This document shows, piece by piece, positions 17,753 through 26,074 of a stretch of DNA of 64,000 nt. Position 1 is the stretch's first letter. Every line of letters begins with the position of its first letter. The DNA lies in NCBI RefSeq assembly GCF_020831925.1, contig NZ_JAFIFQ010000004.1:62001-126000 (forward strand), written 5' to 3'. The stretch comes from Alkalimonas sp. Lineage in GTDB: Bacteria; Pseudomonadota; Gammaproteobacteria; Enterobacterales; Alteromonadaceae. The position numbers and the translations under genes were made by a program. The notes beneath the pieces were generated by a model, which made no database searches, was not told where the DNA came from, and saw nothing but the letters and a program-made list of their open reading frames with translations.

Positions 17753-18439
17753 ATGTCATTAAGCTACTTTTTTGCCAGCTATCTGCTGGTGCATCTGCTG
17801 TTGCTGGTGTTGTCTTTTCGCTGGCAACTGACAGGCCCTCGCAGCTGGTTGCTTCGGGCGATTTTAGTCGGCGTTATGTACGATAACACCATGCTGCTGC
17901 TCAGCAGCTGGTATGGCGGCGCTGCCTGGCTGGAGCCGCTGAACTACCCACGCTGGTGGCTGCATGGCCTTTTGCTGCCATTGCTGTCGCTTTTTACCTT
18001 GTCGCTGCTGCGCCAGGCCGGCGTCAGCATCGCCTACAGCCGCTGGTGTACCGGGCTTTTTGCTGTCGTGACGCTGGCCTGCCTGAGTTACGGCATCTGG
18101 TTCGATATCGTGCAGCTGCAACTTACCAGCCGGGTGTTTGAGGATCCAACAGGCTTGTTCCACAGCATGGAGCGCTTTAATGCCGTCGCAGCCTCACCAC
18201 CGCTTGGCACCATTTTCACCAATATTTTTATCCTGCCCTGGGCCGTGGTGTTATGGCGCAAGACCGGCTGGAGCTGGCTGTTTGTCGGCTCCCTGACCAT
18301 TTTTATTATCAACGCCGCCGGTGCCGCCCTCGCCTACGGTTTCCTGCTGGGCAATTTCGCCGAAATCCTGTTTTTGCTGGCGCTGTTAAAAACCGAGCAG
18401 CATTTTGGTACACCTAAAGCCGCCATAACGAAAAGCTAA
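17753..18439 (+). CDS. Polytopic membrane protein, unknown family
   Basis: A 228-residue membrane protein with about seven hydrophobic segments and aromatic-rich loops. I do not recognise the family. The ATG at 17753 has a strong AAGGGGGAG upstream and is preferred over an upstream TTG at 17729. It ends 20 bp before a strong terminator and is the last gene of the CaiB-HMGL-esterase unit. It matches the length of the membrane protein at 2656 but I see no convincing sequence similarity. Confidence 0.72.
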   Translation: MSLSYFFASYLLVHLLLLVLSFRWQLTGPRSWLLRAILVGVMYDNTMLLLSSWYGGAAWLEPLNYPRWWLHGLLLPLLSLFTLSLLRQAGVSIAYSRWCTGLFAVVTLACLSYGIWFDIVQLQLTSRVFEDPTGLFHSMERFNAVAASPPLGTIFTNIFILPWAVVLWRKTGWSWLFVGSLTIFIINAAGAALAYGFLLGNFAEILFLLALLKTEQHFGTPKAAITKS

Positions 18440-18458
18440 CAGCCCCCCTTTCCCACAA

Positions 18459-18503
18459 CCCACTCAGTCCGCTCTACACCAAAGCGGGCTGAGTGGGATT
18501 TTT
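18459..18503 (+). terminator. Strong rho-independent terminator
   Basis: CCCACTCAG (18459-18467) plus CCGCT (18469-18473) pair with AGCGG (18483-18487) plus CTGAGTGGG (18489-18497), with a T-G wobble between the two blocks, giving a 15 bp stem. ATTTTT follows. It ends the plus-strand operon. Confidence 0.93.
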
Positions 18504-18746
18504 ACTGCCTGCTCGTTTCTACTCGCAAGGACTGCAACTTATTGCATAAATTGCAGCTTGCCAGTTTCGAAGCCGTCATCTAACTTAATTTCGTAGCGGT
18601 TAAAAAACGACAAAAAGATCCTTCACTCTGCTCTTTGCATGATTTACCTCATGGCTTAATAGCAACAAGAGTGAATAAAACGAGGTGTTGGAGCGCACTG
18701 ATGGCCAGTTAGTACATCCGCTGCAAGAGCCACAAGGAGATGAATC
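18504..18746. other. Non-coding gap before small gene, with possible promoter
   Basis: No convincing gene is visible. TTGCAT (18635-18640), 16 bp, TAATAG (18657-18662) could be a promoter for the small gene at 18747. No repeat or operator was found. Confidence 0.4.
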
Positions 18747-18941
18747 ATGATTAACATTCCGGAAGGCTTCCACGAAAAGTGTGCATCCGCATTGATTCAC
18801 AAAACGATTCGGAATATGCAGGATGAAAAATCCACAGAGGAACTACCCTTCGTTCAAGCTGTAACGCAAGGACTGGCTGATATCTGTGAAGGAAATACGG
18901 TGACACTGAATGAAGCAAAACAACAACTCGGTGTGATCTAA
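18747..18941 (+). CDS. Small 64-residue protein, antitoxin-like C-terminus
   Basis: A short gene supported by a strong AAGGAG seven bases before the ATG. Product has no signal or membrane segment. The C-terminal half (QAVTQGLADICEGNTVTLNEAKQQLG, read in pieces: GLADI, EG, VTLNEAK) resembles the tail of small antitoxin or ParD/PHD-like proteins, where a 'GLADxxxGxxxxxxEAKxxL' pattern is common. No toxin gene is adjacent on either side, so it would be an orphan. Function is otherwise unknown. Confidence 0.6.
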   Translation: MINIPEGFHEKCASALIHKTIRNMQDEKSTEELPFVQAVTQGLADICEGNTVTLNEAKQQLGVI

Positions 18942-18960
18942 GCCCAGCTTGCCAGGCATA

Positions 18961-18986
18961 AAAAAGCCCCGGCACGAAGCCGGGGC
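18961..18986 (-). terminator. Rho-independent terminator of the TonB receptor gene
   Basis: GCCCCGGC (18966-18973), loop ACGAA, GCCGGGGC (18979-18986). On the minus strand it is followed by TTTTT (18965-18961). It lies 22 bp after the stop of the minus-strand receptor and could also slow plus-strand transcription from the small gene. Confidence 0.93.
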
Positions 18987-19007
18987 AATAACCAGAGAAC
19001 AACCAAG

Positions 19008-21638
19008 CTATCTGAATTTGTACGACAGGTTAATCCCTGCTGTTCTGCCCATTCTGGGCTCAACCACAAACTGCGGCTTACCATTCCACAGGTACTTACG
19101 GTAACCGCCGGATGGGGTGTCGTTATTGGTCAGGTTATTAACAAAGAGGCTCACCCGCAGCGACTCAGTTTCAAAACCTATGGTCAACCTGGCCGTGACC
19201 GCTGAAGGCAACTCCGTGCTATTGGTGGCATCCAGATATTGCTTGGAGCGGTAGCTGAACGACAGCTCGGAGAAGCTGTTCAGATTGCCCCAGTCACGGA
19301 CATAATCGATGCTGGAGTTCAGCGTGACGCGGGAAGTCCGCGGCATGGTATTGCCGGAGATATCGCCATCCGACACCAAAGTACCCTCTGGTGGCAGCGT
19401 CATCTGCCCGACTACGCCAAAGAACGGTGGGCGGGTGCTGACCATCGTCAGTGTCTGACTAACCGGGTACTCGGTCGGGTTCATGCCCTGGGCTGCATAA
19501 TCCAGAAAACCAAACTCCGGACCCAAACCACCGACTTTAACGGTGGCATCGTTGTAAGCCGCGGCAAAGTTCCAACCAAAGTTGTCGGTGATTTGCCAGC
19601 GACCATCGAGCTCCAGACCTTTGACTTCGGTTTTACCCAGGTTGGTGACGATCACCGCTGGTACTGCATTGGTATGGTTGCCCAGAGTCGAGAAATCACG
19701 TACCTGCTGCTTATCCCAATCGATGTAATAAGCCGCGATGTTAAAGCGCAGCCGGCTGTCAAATAGGAAAGATTTCATACCAACTTCATAGGTCCAGTTT
19801 TGCTCGGGATCGAAGGTCATTTCATCCCCTTCGGCAGAACCGTTCAAACCACCGGATTTAGCGCCCTTGGCCACGTTCAGATAATAAAGCGTGGTTTCGT
19901 TGGCATCCCAATCCAGCGTCACCCGCGGCGTGAAGTAGCTCCAGGATCCATCCATTTGCCCGGTTGGAAATAGCACGCCAGGCGCCCTGTTGTCGGTATG
20001 GTTGTTGGCATACTTGTCTTCCCGGGTCCAGCGTCCTTCCAACGACATGGTCCACTCATCACTCAGGTTAAAATCTACCGCACTAAACACCGACTTGGTG
20101 GTAGTTTCGTAGGAGGTGCCCTGCAGGGTAATCAGACCATTGTCTTCAAAACCAATACCAGCTGCATTGAAAATCATATTGGAGTAACTGTCGGTGCCCA
20201 CCACGCCAAGAGTGGTCATCTGATCCAACTCTAACTTGCTGTAAAAAGCACCAAAGGCCCAGTCCATGCCATTGTGATTGCCAGCAAAGCGCAGCTCATG
20301 GCTGTATTCTTTACGATCGTCATTCGGCTGGCCACCTAAATCGTAACCACGAATGCCCATGTAAACAGTACCAAAGGACAGATTTTGCACCTGCAAGCCG
20401 GCTGGTGCATCCGGGAAGGCACTGGCTGGTGGCAGGTTCTGTGCCACAAAGGTTGGCAAGATGGTCATGCCGGCATGGTCTTTTAACTGACCTAGATTAA
20501 TGGTGTAGTCGGTGCGGTTGTAGCCACCCAGGTAGGTGATGGAGAAGTTCTCCATATTGTGGTCAATCACCAAACTGGTGCGATCCACTTTGCGCTCAGT
20601 GCCGGTTGCTTCCGGTGCCACCCCGGTAAAACTGGAACGCCATAAATCGTTATCCACCACACCCAGGTATTTTTGCGGGTCGCCGGTAAACACCCAATCA
20701 CCCAGCAGATCCCACTGGCCCGTTGCCGGGTTAAAGGTAATGTGGGTACCATTGACCAGCACACCAAACTCCTGCGCGGCATTGCGAATGCCAAAGCCAC
20801 CATTGTGCTGCACATGAGCCGTGGCGCGCGGCGTTTCTTTGGTGTCGATGTGGGTATGAGACAGGCTGATGTTGGTATTATCGCCATCATAGACCAACCT
20901 TAACCGCGCCAGTTGATTGTCCATTTCTCCCAGTCGACGATTGTCAATGCGCTCCCCAGTAATGGTATTTACATTACGGATGGTAGAGCCGGTACTGCTG
21001 TCGCTTAAATCCAAGCGCGCTTTAAAGCGTTCGGTTAAAGCACCGCTCAGATACAAATGGGCATCATGCATGCCGTGCGTACCGGCCGAAGTATTGACAC
21101 CAAACTCAAAGGTATCGGAAGGCGCCTTGGTGATGTAATTGATAGCACCGGCAAAGGCATTGCGACCATAGATGGCCGATTGTGGGCCACGGACCACTTC
21201 TACCCGTTGCAAACCGCCGTACGGCAGGAAGCTGGCATCCCGGCCAGAGGCATAGACCCCATCAATAAAAACCGCCACATTGGTTTCATCACCCACCAGG
21301 CCAGGCTGAGCCAGCCCGCGAATCACCGGTGAGCCGGATGCCATACCACCGATGGAGTCGTAGGTGACACCTGGGGTTGCTTCAATGATATCGTTGATAT
21401 TGCGAATACCGGTCCGCTCCATCTGCTCACCACTGTAGGCGCTGACAGAGACCGGAATTTTGTTTAGTAACTCTTGGCGCAAACGCGCCGTAACGATAAT
21501 GCGTTCTATCGGCTCTTTTGCTTCATCCTGCTCGGACTCAGCGGCCTCATTGGCAAACGTGGGTACAGACAGCATTAATGCGCTACCCAGTGCACTAAGC
21601 AGTATCGGATACCTTAACTTAAATGGTACCTGTTTCAT
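19008..21638 (-). CDS. TonB-dependent outer-membrane receptor
   Basis: An 876-residue outer-membrane active transporter. Signal peptide about 1-28 (LLSALGSALMLSVPTFANEA). A TonB-box-like segment IERIIVTARLR is followed by the plug (VSAYSGEQMERTGI, VIRGLAQPG, VRGPQSAIYGRNAFAGAINYIT) and a 22-strand barrel ending in NLSYKFR with terminal aromatic-plus-Arg. ATG 21638 has GGAGGG 8 bp upstream and is preferred to the further upstream start. Its promoter carries a perfect 20 bp palindrome (21726-21745). Likely imports a bulky, rare or iron-free organic substrate of this catabolic region. No siderophore genes are nearby. Confidence 0.93.
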   Translation of the reverse strand: MKQVPFKLRYPILLSALGSALMLSVPTFANEAAESEQDEAKEPIERIIVTARLRQELLNKIPVSVSAYSGEQMERTGIRNINDIIEATPGVTYDSIGGMASGSPVIRGLAQPGLVGDETNVAVFIDGVYASGRDASFLPYGGLQRVEVVRGPQSAIYGRNAFAGAINYITKAPSDTFEFGVNTSAGTHGMHDAHLYLSGALTERFKARLDLSDSSTGSTIRNVNTITGERIDNRRLGEMDNQLARLRLVYDGDNTNISLSHTHIDTKETPRATAHVQHNGGFGIRNAAQEFGVLVNGTHITFNPATGQWDLLGDWVFTGDPQKYLGVVDNDLWRSSFTGVAPEATGTERKVDRTSLVIDHNMENFSITYLGGYNRTDYTINLGQLKDHAGMTILPTFVAQNLPPASAFPDAPAGLQVQNLSFGTVYMGIRGYDLGGQPNDDRKEYSHELRFAGNHNGMDWAFGAFYSKLELDQMTTLGVVGTDSYSNMIFNAAGIGFEDNGLITLQGTSYETTTKSVFSAVDFNLSDEWTMSLEGRWTREDKYANNHTDNRAPGVLFPTGQMDGSWSYFTPRVTLDWDANETTLYYLNVAKGAKSGGLNGSAEGDEMTFDPEQNWTYEVGMKSFLFDSRLRFNIAAYYIDWDKQQVRDFSTLGNHTNAVPAVIVTNLGKTEVKGLELDGRWQITDNFGWNFAAAYNDATVKVGGLGPEFGFLDYAAQGMNPTEYPVSQTLTMVSTRPPFFGVVGQMTLPPEGTLVSDGDISGNTMPRTSRVTLNSSIDYVRDWGNLNSFSELSFSYRSKQYLDATNSTELPSAVTARLTIGFETESLRVSLFVNNLTNNDTPSGGYRKYLWNGKPQFVVEPRMGRTAGINLSYKFR

Positions 21639-21725
21639 CGGAACACCCTCCTGACTGCATTTTTTATAATGTATTTTTAGTGTTTCGTCTCTCGGCAGCC
21701 GATACTGCACTGGCATGCCACATTG

Positions 21726-21757
21726 ATATAATGATATCATTATATATCATTTGTCAA
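21726..21757 (-). promoter_or_regulatory. Promoter with perfect 20 bp palindrome upstream of TonB receptor
   Basis: ATATAATGATATCATTATAT (21726-21745) is a perfect palindrome. On the minus strand TTGACA (21757-21752), 18 bp, CATTAT (21733-21728) forms a possible promoter overlapped by it. It contains TAATGATAT on both strands, the word shared with 3375 and the minus strand of 13540. Best read as a repressor operator. Confidence 0.6.
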
Positions 21758-21980
21758 TGAGCAAAATTTGCGCAGCCAGATTTTTTGTTAAACCAATTTA
21801 AAAACAGTACCTTGTAATCATAAATATTTTTATTGCTCTAAGGAAATGACAGGATTTATTCCCAAAAACAGGAAGTCGACTCAGGTATTTTCAACCCTAG
21901 AATACCTGAGTTGCGGTGGCAAACTACCCTCTTTTGTGTTTTTTGCCATACTCAACAGACACACATTACAGGACAATCGC

Positions 21981-22685
21981 ATGATGGCACTCGATACTTC
22001 GAAAGTTTCCATTAAAACCTCTCTGGCCGCCTGCTTTGGTCGCAATTTGTATGAGCAGCCAGGGGCCAATGAATTCCTGCAGGAGCTATCGCAATCTGCG
22101 CAGGAAGTTACCATTCAGCAAGGAAGTTACATCTTCAAAGAAGGCGATCCCAGCGATTACGTCTACATCGCTATCTCGGGTGCCATTATGCTGGAACGGA
22201 CCTCACCGAAGGGCGCCCGCCATGTGTTTGCCTTTTTATTTACCGGCAACCTGCTCGGCCTATCGGAGTTTACCGTCTATTCGTTCAGCGCCGTGGCTTT
22301 GACCGGTGCCACCGTAGTGCGCATCAACAAACGCCTGATCCAGAATATTTTTGAGCGCCATCCCAAAATCGCCAAATGCTTCCACGATTTCACCACCCAT
22401 GTGCTGCATTATGTGCTGGATCAGATGTACATCCTGGGCCAGAAAACCGCGCCACAGCGGCTGGCACATTTTTTACTGGATATGGATAGCCGGCTTGGCC
22501 GAGGCTCTGGCCAATTCTATTTGCCGATGAACCGGGTTGATATCGCCGATTATCTGGGCATGTCGCTGGAAACAACCAGCCGCAGCTTTAGCAATCTGAA
22601 AAAGCGCAAGCTGATTGAGATTGAGAGCAGCCATAAGATCATCATTGCCGAAAAAGCCAAGATGCAGGCTTTTATTGATGAGTAA
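21981..22685 (+). CDS. Crp/Fnr-family transcription factor (copy 1)
   Basis: A 234-residue regulator: cyclic-nucleotide-binding-like beta barrel (about 30-125; YIFKEGDPSDYVYIAISG), long dimer helix (about 125-155), and winged HTH (about 165-220). The recognition helix reads SLETTSRSF with E197, S200 and R201, the E-xx-SR set that reads TTGAT-ATCAA in FNR. The N-terminal four-cysteine [4Fe-4S] motif of FNR is missing (only C18 and C133), so direct oxygen sensing of the FNR kind is unlikely; a DNR- or FixK-like mode fits better. The start is inferred from the paralogue at 25372; AGGA lies upstream. About 60% identical by eye to that paralogue. Confidence 0.88.
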   Translation: MMALDTSKVSIKTSLAACFGRNLYEQPGANEFLQELSQSAQEVTIQQGSYIFKEGDPSDYVYIAISGAIMLERTSPKGARHVFAFLFTGNLLGLSEFTVYSFSAVALTGATVVRINKRLIQNIFERHPKIAKCFHDFTTHVLHYVLDQMYILGQKTAPQRLAHFLLDMDSRLGRGSGQFYLPMNRVDIADYLGMSLETTSRSFSNLKKRKLIEIESSHKIIIAEKAKMQAFIDE

Positions 22686-22694
22686 GCCGTTGAT

Positions 22695-22727
22695 AACCGG
22701 GCAAACGACAGCCGTATGCCCGGTTTT
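22695..22727. terminator. Terminator between convergent genes
   Basis: AACCGGGCA (22695-22703) pairs with TGCCCGGTT (22717-22725), followed by TTAT on the plus strand. It lies between the convergent Crp/Fnr gene and MFS gene. Confidence 0.75.
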
Positions 22728-22728
22728 A

Positions 22729-23976
22729 TCAGGCTTGCTTTTTCACCTGACTAATCAGCAGCAAAGCAATGGCCACCAGCACAATATAAATGATAAAGGC
22801 ATTGTGATAACTGCCATAGATATCAAAAATTTTGCCAGTCAGGTAAATGCCTAAACCGCCGCCAATCGCATCCAAAATGGTAATGGTGCCAAGCAATCGC
22901 CCGGAGGCTTTTAGACCAAAGCTGTTGATGGCAGTAAGCTGCAACAGGGTGTAAAAACCGCCCCATGCCAGACCAATGATAAAAATCACCATCATCACTG
23001 TACCCGCGCCGGCAAATAGCAAGCCAATCAGCCCCAGAAACATCACCGACAAGTTACCGTACAGGATCATTCGCCCGGAGATCTTGTCTGCCAGCAGGCC
23101 AAACAGGAACTTACCGACCAACGCCGGAGTAAACAGCATGGCCAGGCCGGCCGATGCGCTTTGAATATCAAAACCGAGATCTTGCAAGTGCAACACCAAA
23201 TTGGCCTGTAAACCCAGCAAGGTATAAAAAGTACACATGGCAATAATGGCAATAGCCCAGAAAGAGCGGGTTTTTAACGCTTCCCAGTAGCCAAGGCCAT
23301 GGCTGGAAATATCGGCCTGACTATCCGTAGGACTAGCAACTACGCCATAGGGCAACAGCCCTCGCTGGGACGGCTTGTTGCGCACCAAAAAAAGCGCCAG
23401 CAAAAACAGCGAAGCCGGAATAAAAGCAGCCAACTGAAAGCCCTGTTGCCAGCTCATACCTGCTGCTAACCAGCTGCCGTACAAGGGGCCAAGCAGCGCG
23501 CCGCCTAGCGAGGTTCCTACCACCACAATGCCAATGGCGGTGCCGCGCAGCTTCACAAACCAGGTCGATACCAGTATGACTGCGACATTAAGGCCACAGG
23601 CCACCAACACCACCGCAAAGACGGCATGAACCATGTAGATTTGACGCAGATCGGTAATGTAGCCGTAGGCAAAGTAAGCCAACCCCAGGATGACCGAACC
23701 CACCATCATCAGGATACGTACCCCTACTTTGTCGATTAAAATACCAACCACAGGTGCCAACAAGCCGGCTAAGACCAAGGTGATCAGCTCGCGAAACTTC
23801 AGCTGCCCCCGGGTCCACTCCGGAAAGTCGGCCAGGATGGCGCTGTCAAAGGCGGTGATAGCGGTTAAGGTCATGCCGTTGGATATCAGTAAAGCAAAAC
23901 AAGCGATCCAGACGGTGATCCAATGAAAGCGGGTTTGTTGTGGAAGGACTGTATCCTGTATCTGTAGTGTCGCCAT
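22729..23976 (-). CDS. MFS transporter (oxalate/formate antiporter-like), copy 1
   Basis: A 415-residue 12-helix carrier. GILIDKVGVRILM and FGLLADKISGRMI occupy the two loop 2-3/8-9 positions. The N-terminus (SNGMTLTAITAFDSAIL) and STWFVKLRGTAIGIVVVGTSLGGALLGP resemble the oxalate:formate/monocarboxylate subfamily, so an organic-acid substrate is likely. It is a close paralogue of the carrier at 33954. Its upstream region carries a HutC-type site (24052) and an FNR-type box (24089). Ends at the terminator shared with copy 1 of the Crp/Fnr gene. Confidence 0.9.
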   Translation of the reverse strand: MATLQIQDTVLPQQTRFHWITVWIACFALLISNGMTLTAITAFDSAILADFPEWTRGQLKFRELITLVLAGLLAPVVGILIDKVGVRILMMVGSVILGLAYFAYGYITDLRQIYMVHAVFAVVLVACGLNVAVILVSTWFVKLRGTAIGIVVVGTSLGGALLGPLYGSWLAAGMSWQQGFQLAAFIPASLFLLALFLVRNKPSQRGLLPYGVVASPTDSQADISSHGLGYWEALKTRSFWAIAIIAMCTFYTLLGLQANLVLHLQDLGFDIQSASAGLAMLFTPALVGKFLFGLLADKISGRMILYGNLSVMFLGLIGLLFAGAGTVMMVIFIIGLAWGGFYTLLQLTAINSFGLKASGRLLGTITILDAIGGGLGIYLTGKIFDIYGSYHNAFIIYIVLVAIALLLISQVKKQA

Positions 23977-24041
23977 TGAGAACTCCTGACCAAACCTGAT
24001 TCAATTAGCAGGCTGTTTATGGTTGTTTTATGCACGAACTA

Positions 24042-24067
24042 TGTATACCGAATTTGTCCGCACAAAT
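24042..24067 (-). promoter_or_regulatory. HutC-type operator beside a -10 element
   Basis: ATTTGT-CCGC-ACAAAT (24052-24067) has perfect 6 bp arms and fits the HutC consensus GT-N-NN-N-AC (GTCCGCAC). TATACA (24047-24042, minus strand) is a likely -10, so a bound repressor would cover the core promoter of the MFS gene. Related sites lie at 41016 and 48481. Probable binder: GntR/UTRA protein at 26075. Confidence 0.6.
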
Positions 24068-24088
24068 CCCGCCGGTCGCCAGCGCTAG

Positions 24089-24102
24089 TTGATAAATATC
24101 AA
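24089..24102. promoter_or_regulatory. FNR-type box upstream of MFS gene
   Basis: TTGATAAATATCAA is a perfect TTGAT-N4-ATCAA palindrome. Its centre is about 60 bp upstream of the start point expected from the TATACA -10 at 24047, the usual spacing for class I activation. Confidence 0.7.
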
Positions 24103-24188
24103 TTGGAAGTGGTTTCGTTTCGCAAAGGAGTGACGCCGATGCAGCAACTCAACCTGTTGCTGCATCGCAAGATAATGATATGTGTGAG

Positions 24189-25127
24189 TTAATGCACATA
24201 GGCAGGAACCGGCAACTCCCGTAAAAATGAGACTTCAAACTCTGCAACCCCCTGGCGATGAGGAATAATGGCTTGATAAGCCTCCGAATACCAAAAGTCT
24301 TTTGCTGCCTGTAAACAAGGGAATCTAGCCAGCACCATGCCACGAGATGCCGGCGGCTCCCCTTCCATCTGAGCCACGGCCGGACTAAATGCCAGGTGGT
24401 ATGCCTGATGCTGTTGATACAATCCGCTCTCAGCCAAAGCGCTTACATAGCGACCAAAGCCTGCCCGATCAAAAATCTCACCATAAACCACCATAATCAC
24501 CGGCTCATTGCATTGTTGCTGACCGACCGGTCGAAACTGATACCCACCGGCTGCTGGGCCCCACACCAAGTCGCCATTGGCGCTAAAACCACGGTCCCAG
24601 TTAACGAAGCCATCGGCGCTCACCTGAGTTTGCGATATCATGTAGCTGGCGCCGCGATGACTATTGCGACACTGTTGGCCCTGAGTCGCACCTTCAAAAC
24701 GCTGCGCGCCGGTTTTTACCAGATAGACGGTACATCCCACCACTGGCTGCAAGTCTTCCGGCTTTAAAGCGGCAAAACGCTCCGGCTGTTGCCAGGCTCC
24801 CATAAAGGCTTCTTGCTCCGGCAATAAAAAACCATCGGCCTGAATGCTGCCGTCTGCTGCTAATTGAAAGCGGGTAATGCGCTGACGATAAGGGCGCTCT
24901 GCATCCGGTGCCCAGTTTTCTGCATAGGTCCAACGTACCTTGCTATCTCCAGGCCAGATTTCGGTAATGTGCCAAGTGATATCTGCATAGCGATCATCTC
25001 TGGCCGCTTGCTGGCTGGTATCAAAACTACCAACGGCCAGCTCAAGATACTGTTGCAACAGATCGCTGGCATGCACAGGCTTAACCAACAAGATGGCCGC
25101 CAACAGACCGTAACTTAGTACTTTCAT
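24189..25127 (-). CDS. Secreted CpcT/CpeT-like protein fused to a DUF1330 domain
   Basis: A 312-residue exported protein with a signal peptide (1-20, ending VHA). Residues about 22-200 match the CpcT/CpeT family by eye: GSFDTSQQA (33-41), PYRQR (79-83), a VVGC segment (129-132), FEGAT then C153 (144-153), NWDRGF (176-181), VWG (188-190) and GGYQF (194-198). These are the landmarks of cyanobacterial phycobilin lyases, which bind linear tetrapyrroles. Residues about 208-305 form a DUF1330-like dimeric alpha/beta-barrel domain (MVLARFP, AKDFWYSEAYQAII). The fusion and the periplasmic address are unusual; a bilin-binding or handling role outside photosynthesis is suggested. It is divergent from the second Crp/Fnr gene, with an FNR-type box between. 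Confidence 0.72.
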   Translation of the reverse strand: MKVLSYGLLAAILLVKPVHASDLLQQYLELAVGSFDTSQQAARDDRYADITWHITEIWPGDSKVRWTYAENWAPDAERPYRQRITRFQLAADGSIQADGFLLPEQEAFMGAWQQPERFAALKPEDLQPVVGCTVYLVKTGAQRFEGATQGQQCRNSHRGASYMISQTQVSADGFVNWDRGFSANGDLVWGPAAGGYQFRPVGQQQCNEPVIMVVYGEIFDRAGFGRYVSALAESGLYQQHQAYHLAFSPAVAQMEGEPPASRGMVLARFPCLQAAKDFWYSEAYQAIIPHRQGVAEFEVSFLRELPVPAYVH

Positions 25128-25181
25128 CCATAATTCCTTAAATGCATCGGATAGAGGGCCGATGGTTTGAGTGGTGGCAAA

Positions 25182-25223
25182 ATCCTAAACAGGCCCGCCA
25201 ACAACCCCATTGATTTTTATCAA
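25182..25223 (-). promoter_or_regulatory. FNR-type box and class II promoter for the CpcT/CpeT-like gene
   Basis: TTGATTTTTATCAA (25210-25223) is a perfect palindrome. On the minus strand TAGGAT (25187-25182) is a -10 that places the start near 25175, so the box is centred at about -41.5, the classic class II FNR position. The box could also control the divergent Crp/Fnr gene at 25372. Confidence 0.7.
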
Positions 25224-25234
25224 TCGCACTGTAC

Positions 25235-25248
25235 TTTTTCCGGAAAAA
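25235..25248. repeat. Short perfect palindrome
   Basis: TTTTTCCGGAAAAA, a 14 bp perfect palindrome 12 bp from the FNR-type box and 124 bp before the Crp/Fnr start. No U-tract follows, so it is not a terminator. It may be a binding site for an unidentified factor. Confidence 0.35.
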
Positions 25249-25371
25249 CCCCTCCGGTGCAAATGCAGGGACAGACTGAGCCTTATCGGATTGCTTTTTA
25301 TCAACTCAATTGCTAGCTTAGCAGAGCAATTCATGCAAAATACCCACTTAACGGATTGATGACGACTGCCC

Positions 25372-26073
25372 ATGACGATTGACACCTCTAAAGTATCGAT
25401 AAAAACCTCACTGGCATCCTGCTTTGGCCGCAACTTTCAGGAGCTGGAAGGTGCGAACAGTTTTTTGGAGGAACTTTCCAAGCACGCGCAGGAAATCCAC
25501 ATCAATGAAAACTGCTACATTTTCAAAGAAAAAGATCCCAGCGACTACATCTACATCCCGATTTCAGGGGTCATTATGCTGGAGCGCTCCACTTCCAAAG
25601 GCTCGCGCCATGTGTTTGCCTTTCTTTTTACCGGCAACCTGCTGGGCTTGTCTGAGTTTTCGTTCTATACCTTTAGTGCCCGGGCGCTGAGCAACGGTAC
25701 CATTGTTAAAATCAACAAACAGCTGATCCAAAGTATTTTTGAACGCTATCCGGCCATTGCCAAACGTTTTCACGAATTTACCAATCATGTGCTCAATTAC
25801 ATTCTTGATCAGCTGTTTATTATGGGGCAAAAGTCTGCTCATCAAAGACTGGCCCATTTTCTGCTGGATATGTCGAACCGCATCGGCCATGGTACCAATA
25901 AGTTTTACCTGCCGATGAGCCGCCAGGATATTGCCGATTACCTGGGGATGTCGCTGGAAACCGCCAGCAGAGGCTTCAGCAGCCTGAAAAAGAAAGGCAT
26001 GATTAGCATTCAAAACAACTATCGAATCACGATTTTGGACGAAGCAGCGCTCCATCGCTTTGCCGATGATTAA
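25372..26073 (+). CDS. Crp/Fnr-family transcription factor (copy 2)
   Basis: A 233-residue paralogue of the regulator at 21981, about 60% identical by eye. It shares the start DTSKVSIKTSLA, the effector barrel YIFKEKDPSDYIYIPISG and the recognition helix SLETASRGF with E196, S199 and R200 (FNR-type specificity). Cysteines are only C17 and C48, not an FNR iron-sulphur motif. The nearby FNR-type box suggests auto- or cross-regulation. Having two copies with the same predicted DNA specificity but different effector domains suggests integration of two signals on one set of promoters. Confidence 0.88.
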   Translation: MTIDTSKVSIKTSLASCFGRNFQELEGANSFLEELSKHAQEIHINENCYIFKEKDPSDYIYIPISGVIMLERSTSKGSRHVFAFLFTGNLLGLSEFSFYTFSARALSNGTIVKINKQLIQSIFERYPAIAKRFHEFTNHVLNYILDQLFIMGQKSAHQRLAHFLLDMSNRIGHGTNKFYLPMSRQDIADYLGMSLETASRGFSSLKKKGMISIQNNYRITILDEAALHRFADD

Positions 26074-26074
26074 T

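Noticed and set aside
19008-21638. Siderophore receptor
   Set aside because: No siderophore synthesis or Fur-like site seen; promoter palindrome is shared with catabolic operons.
21724-21739. TTGATATAATGATATCA as an FNR-type box
   Set aside because: Spacing between half-sites is wrong; the perfect 20 bp palindrome explains the sequence better.
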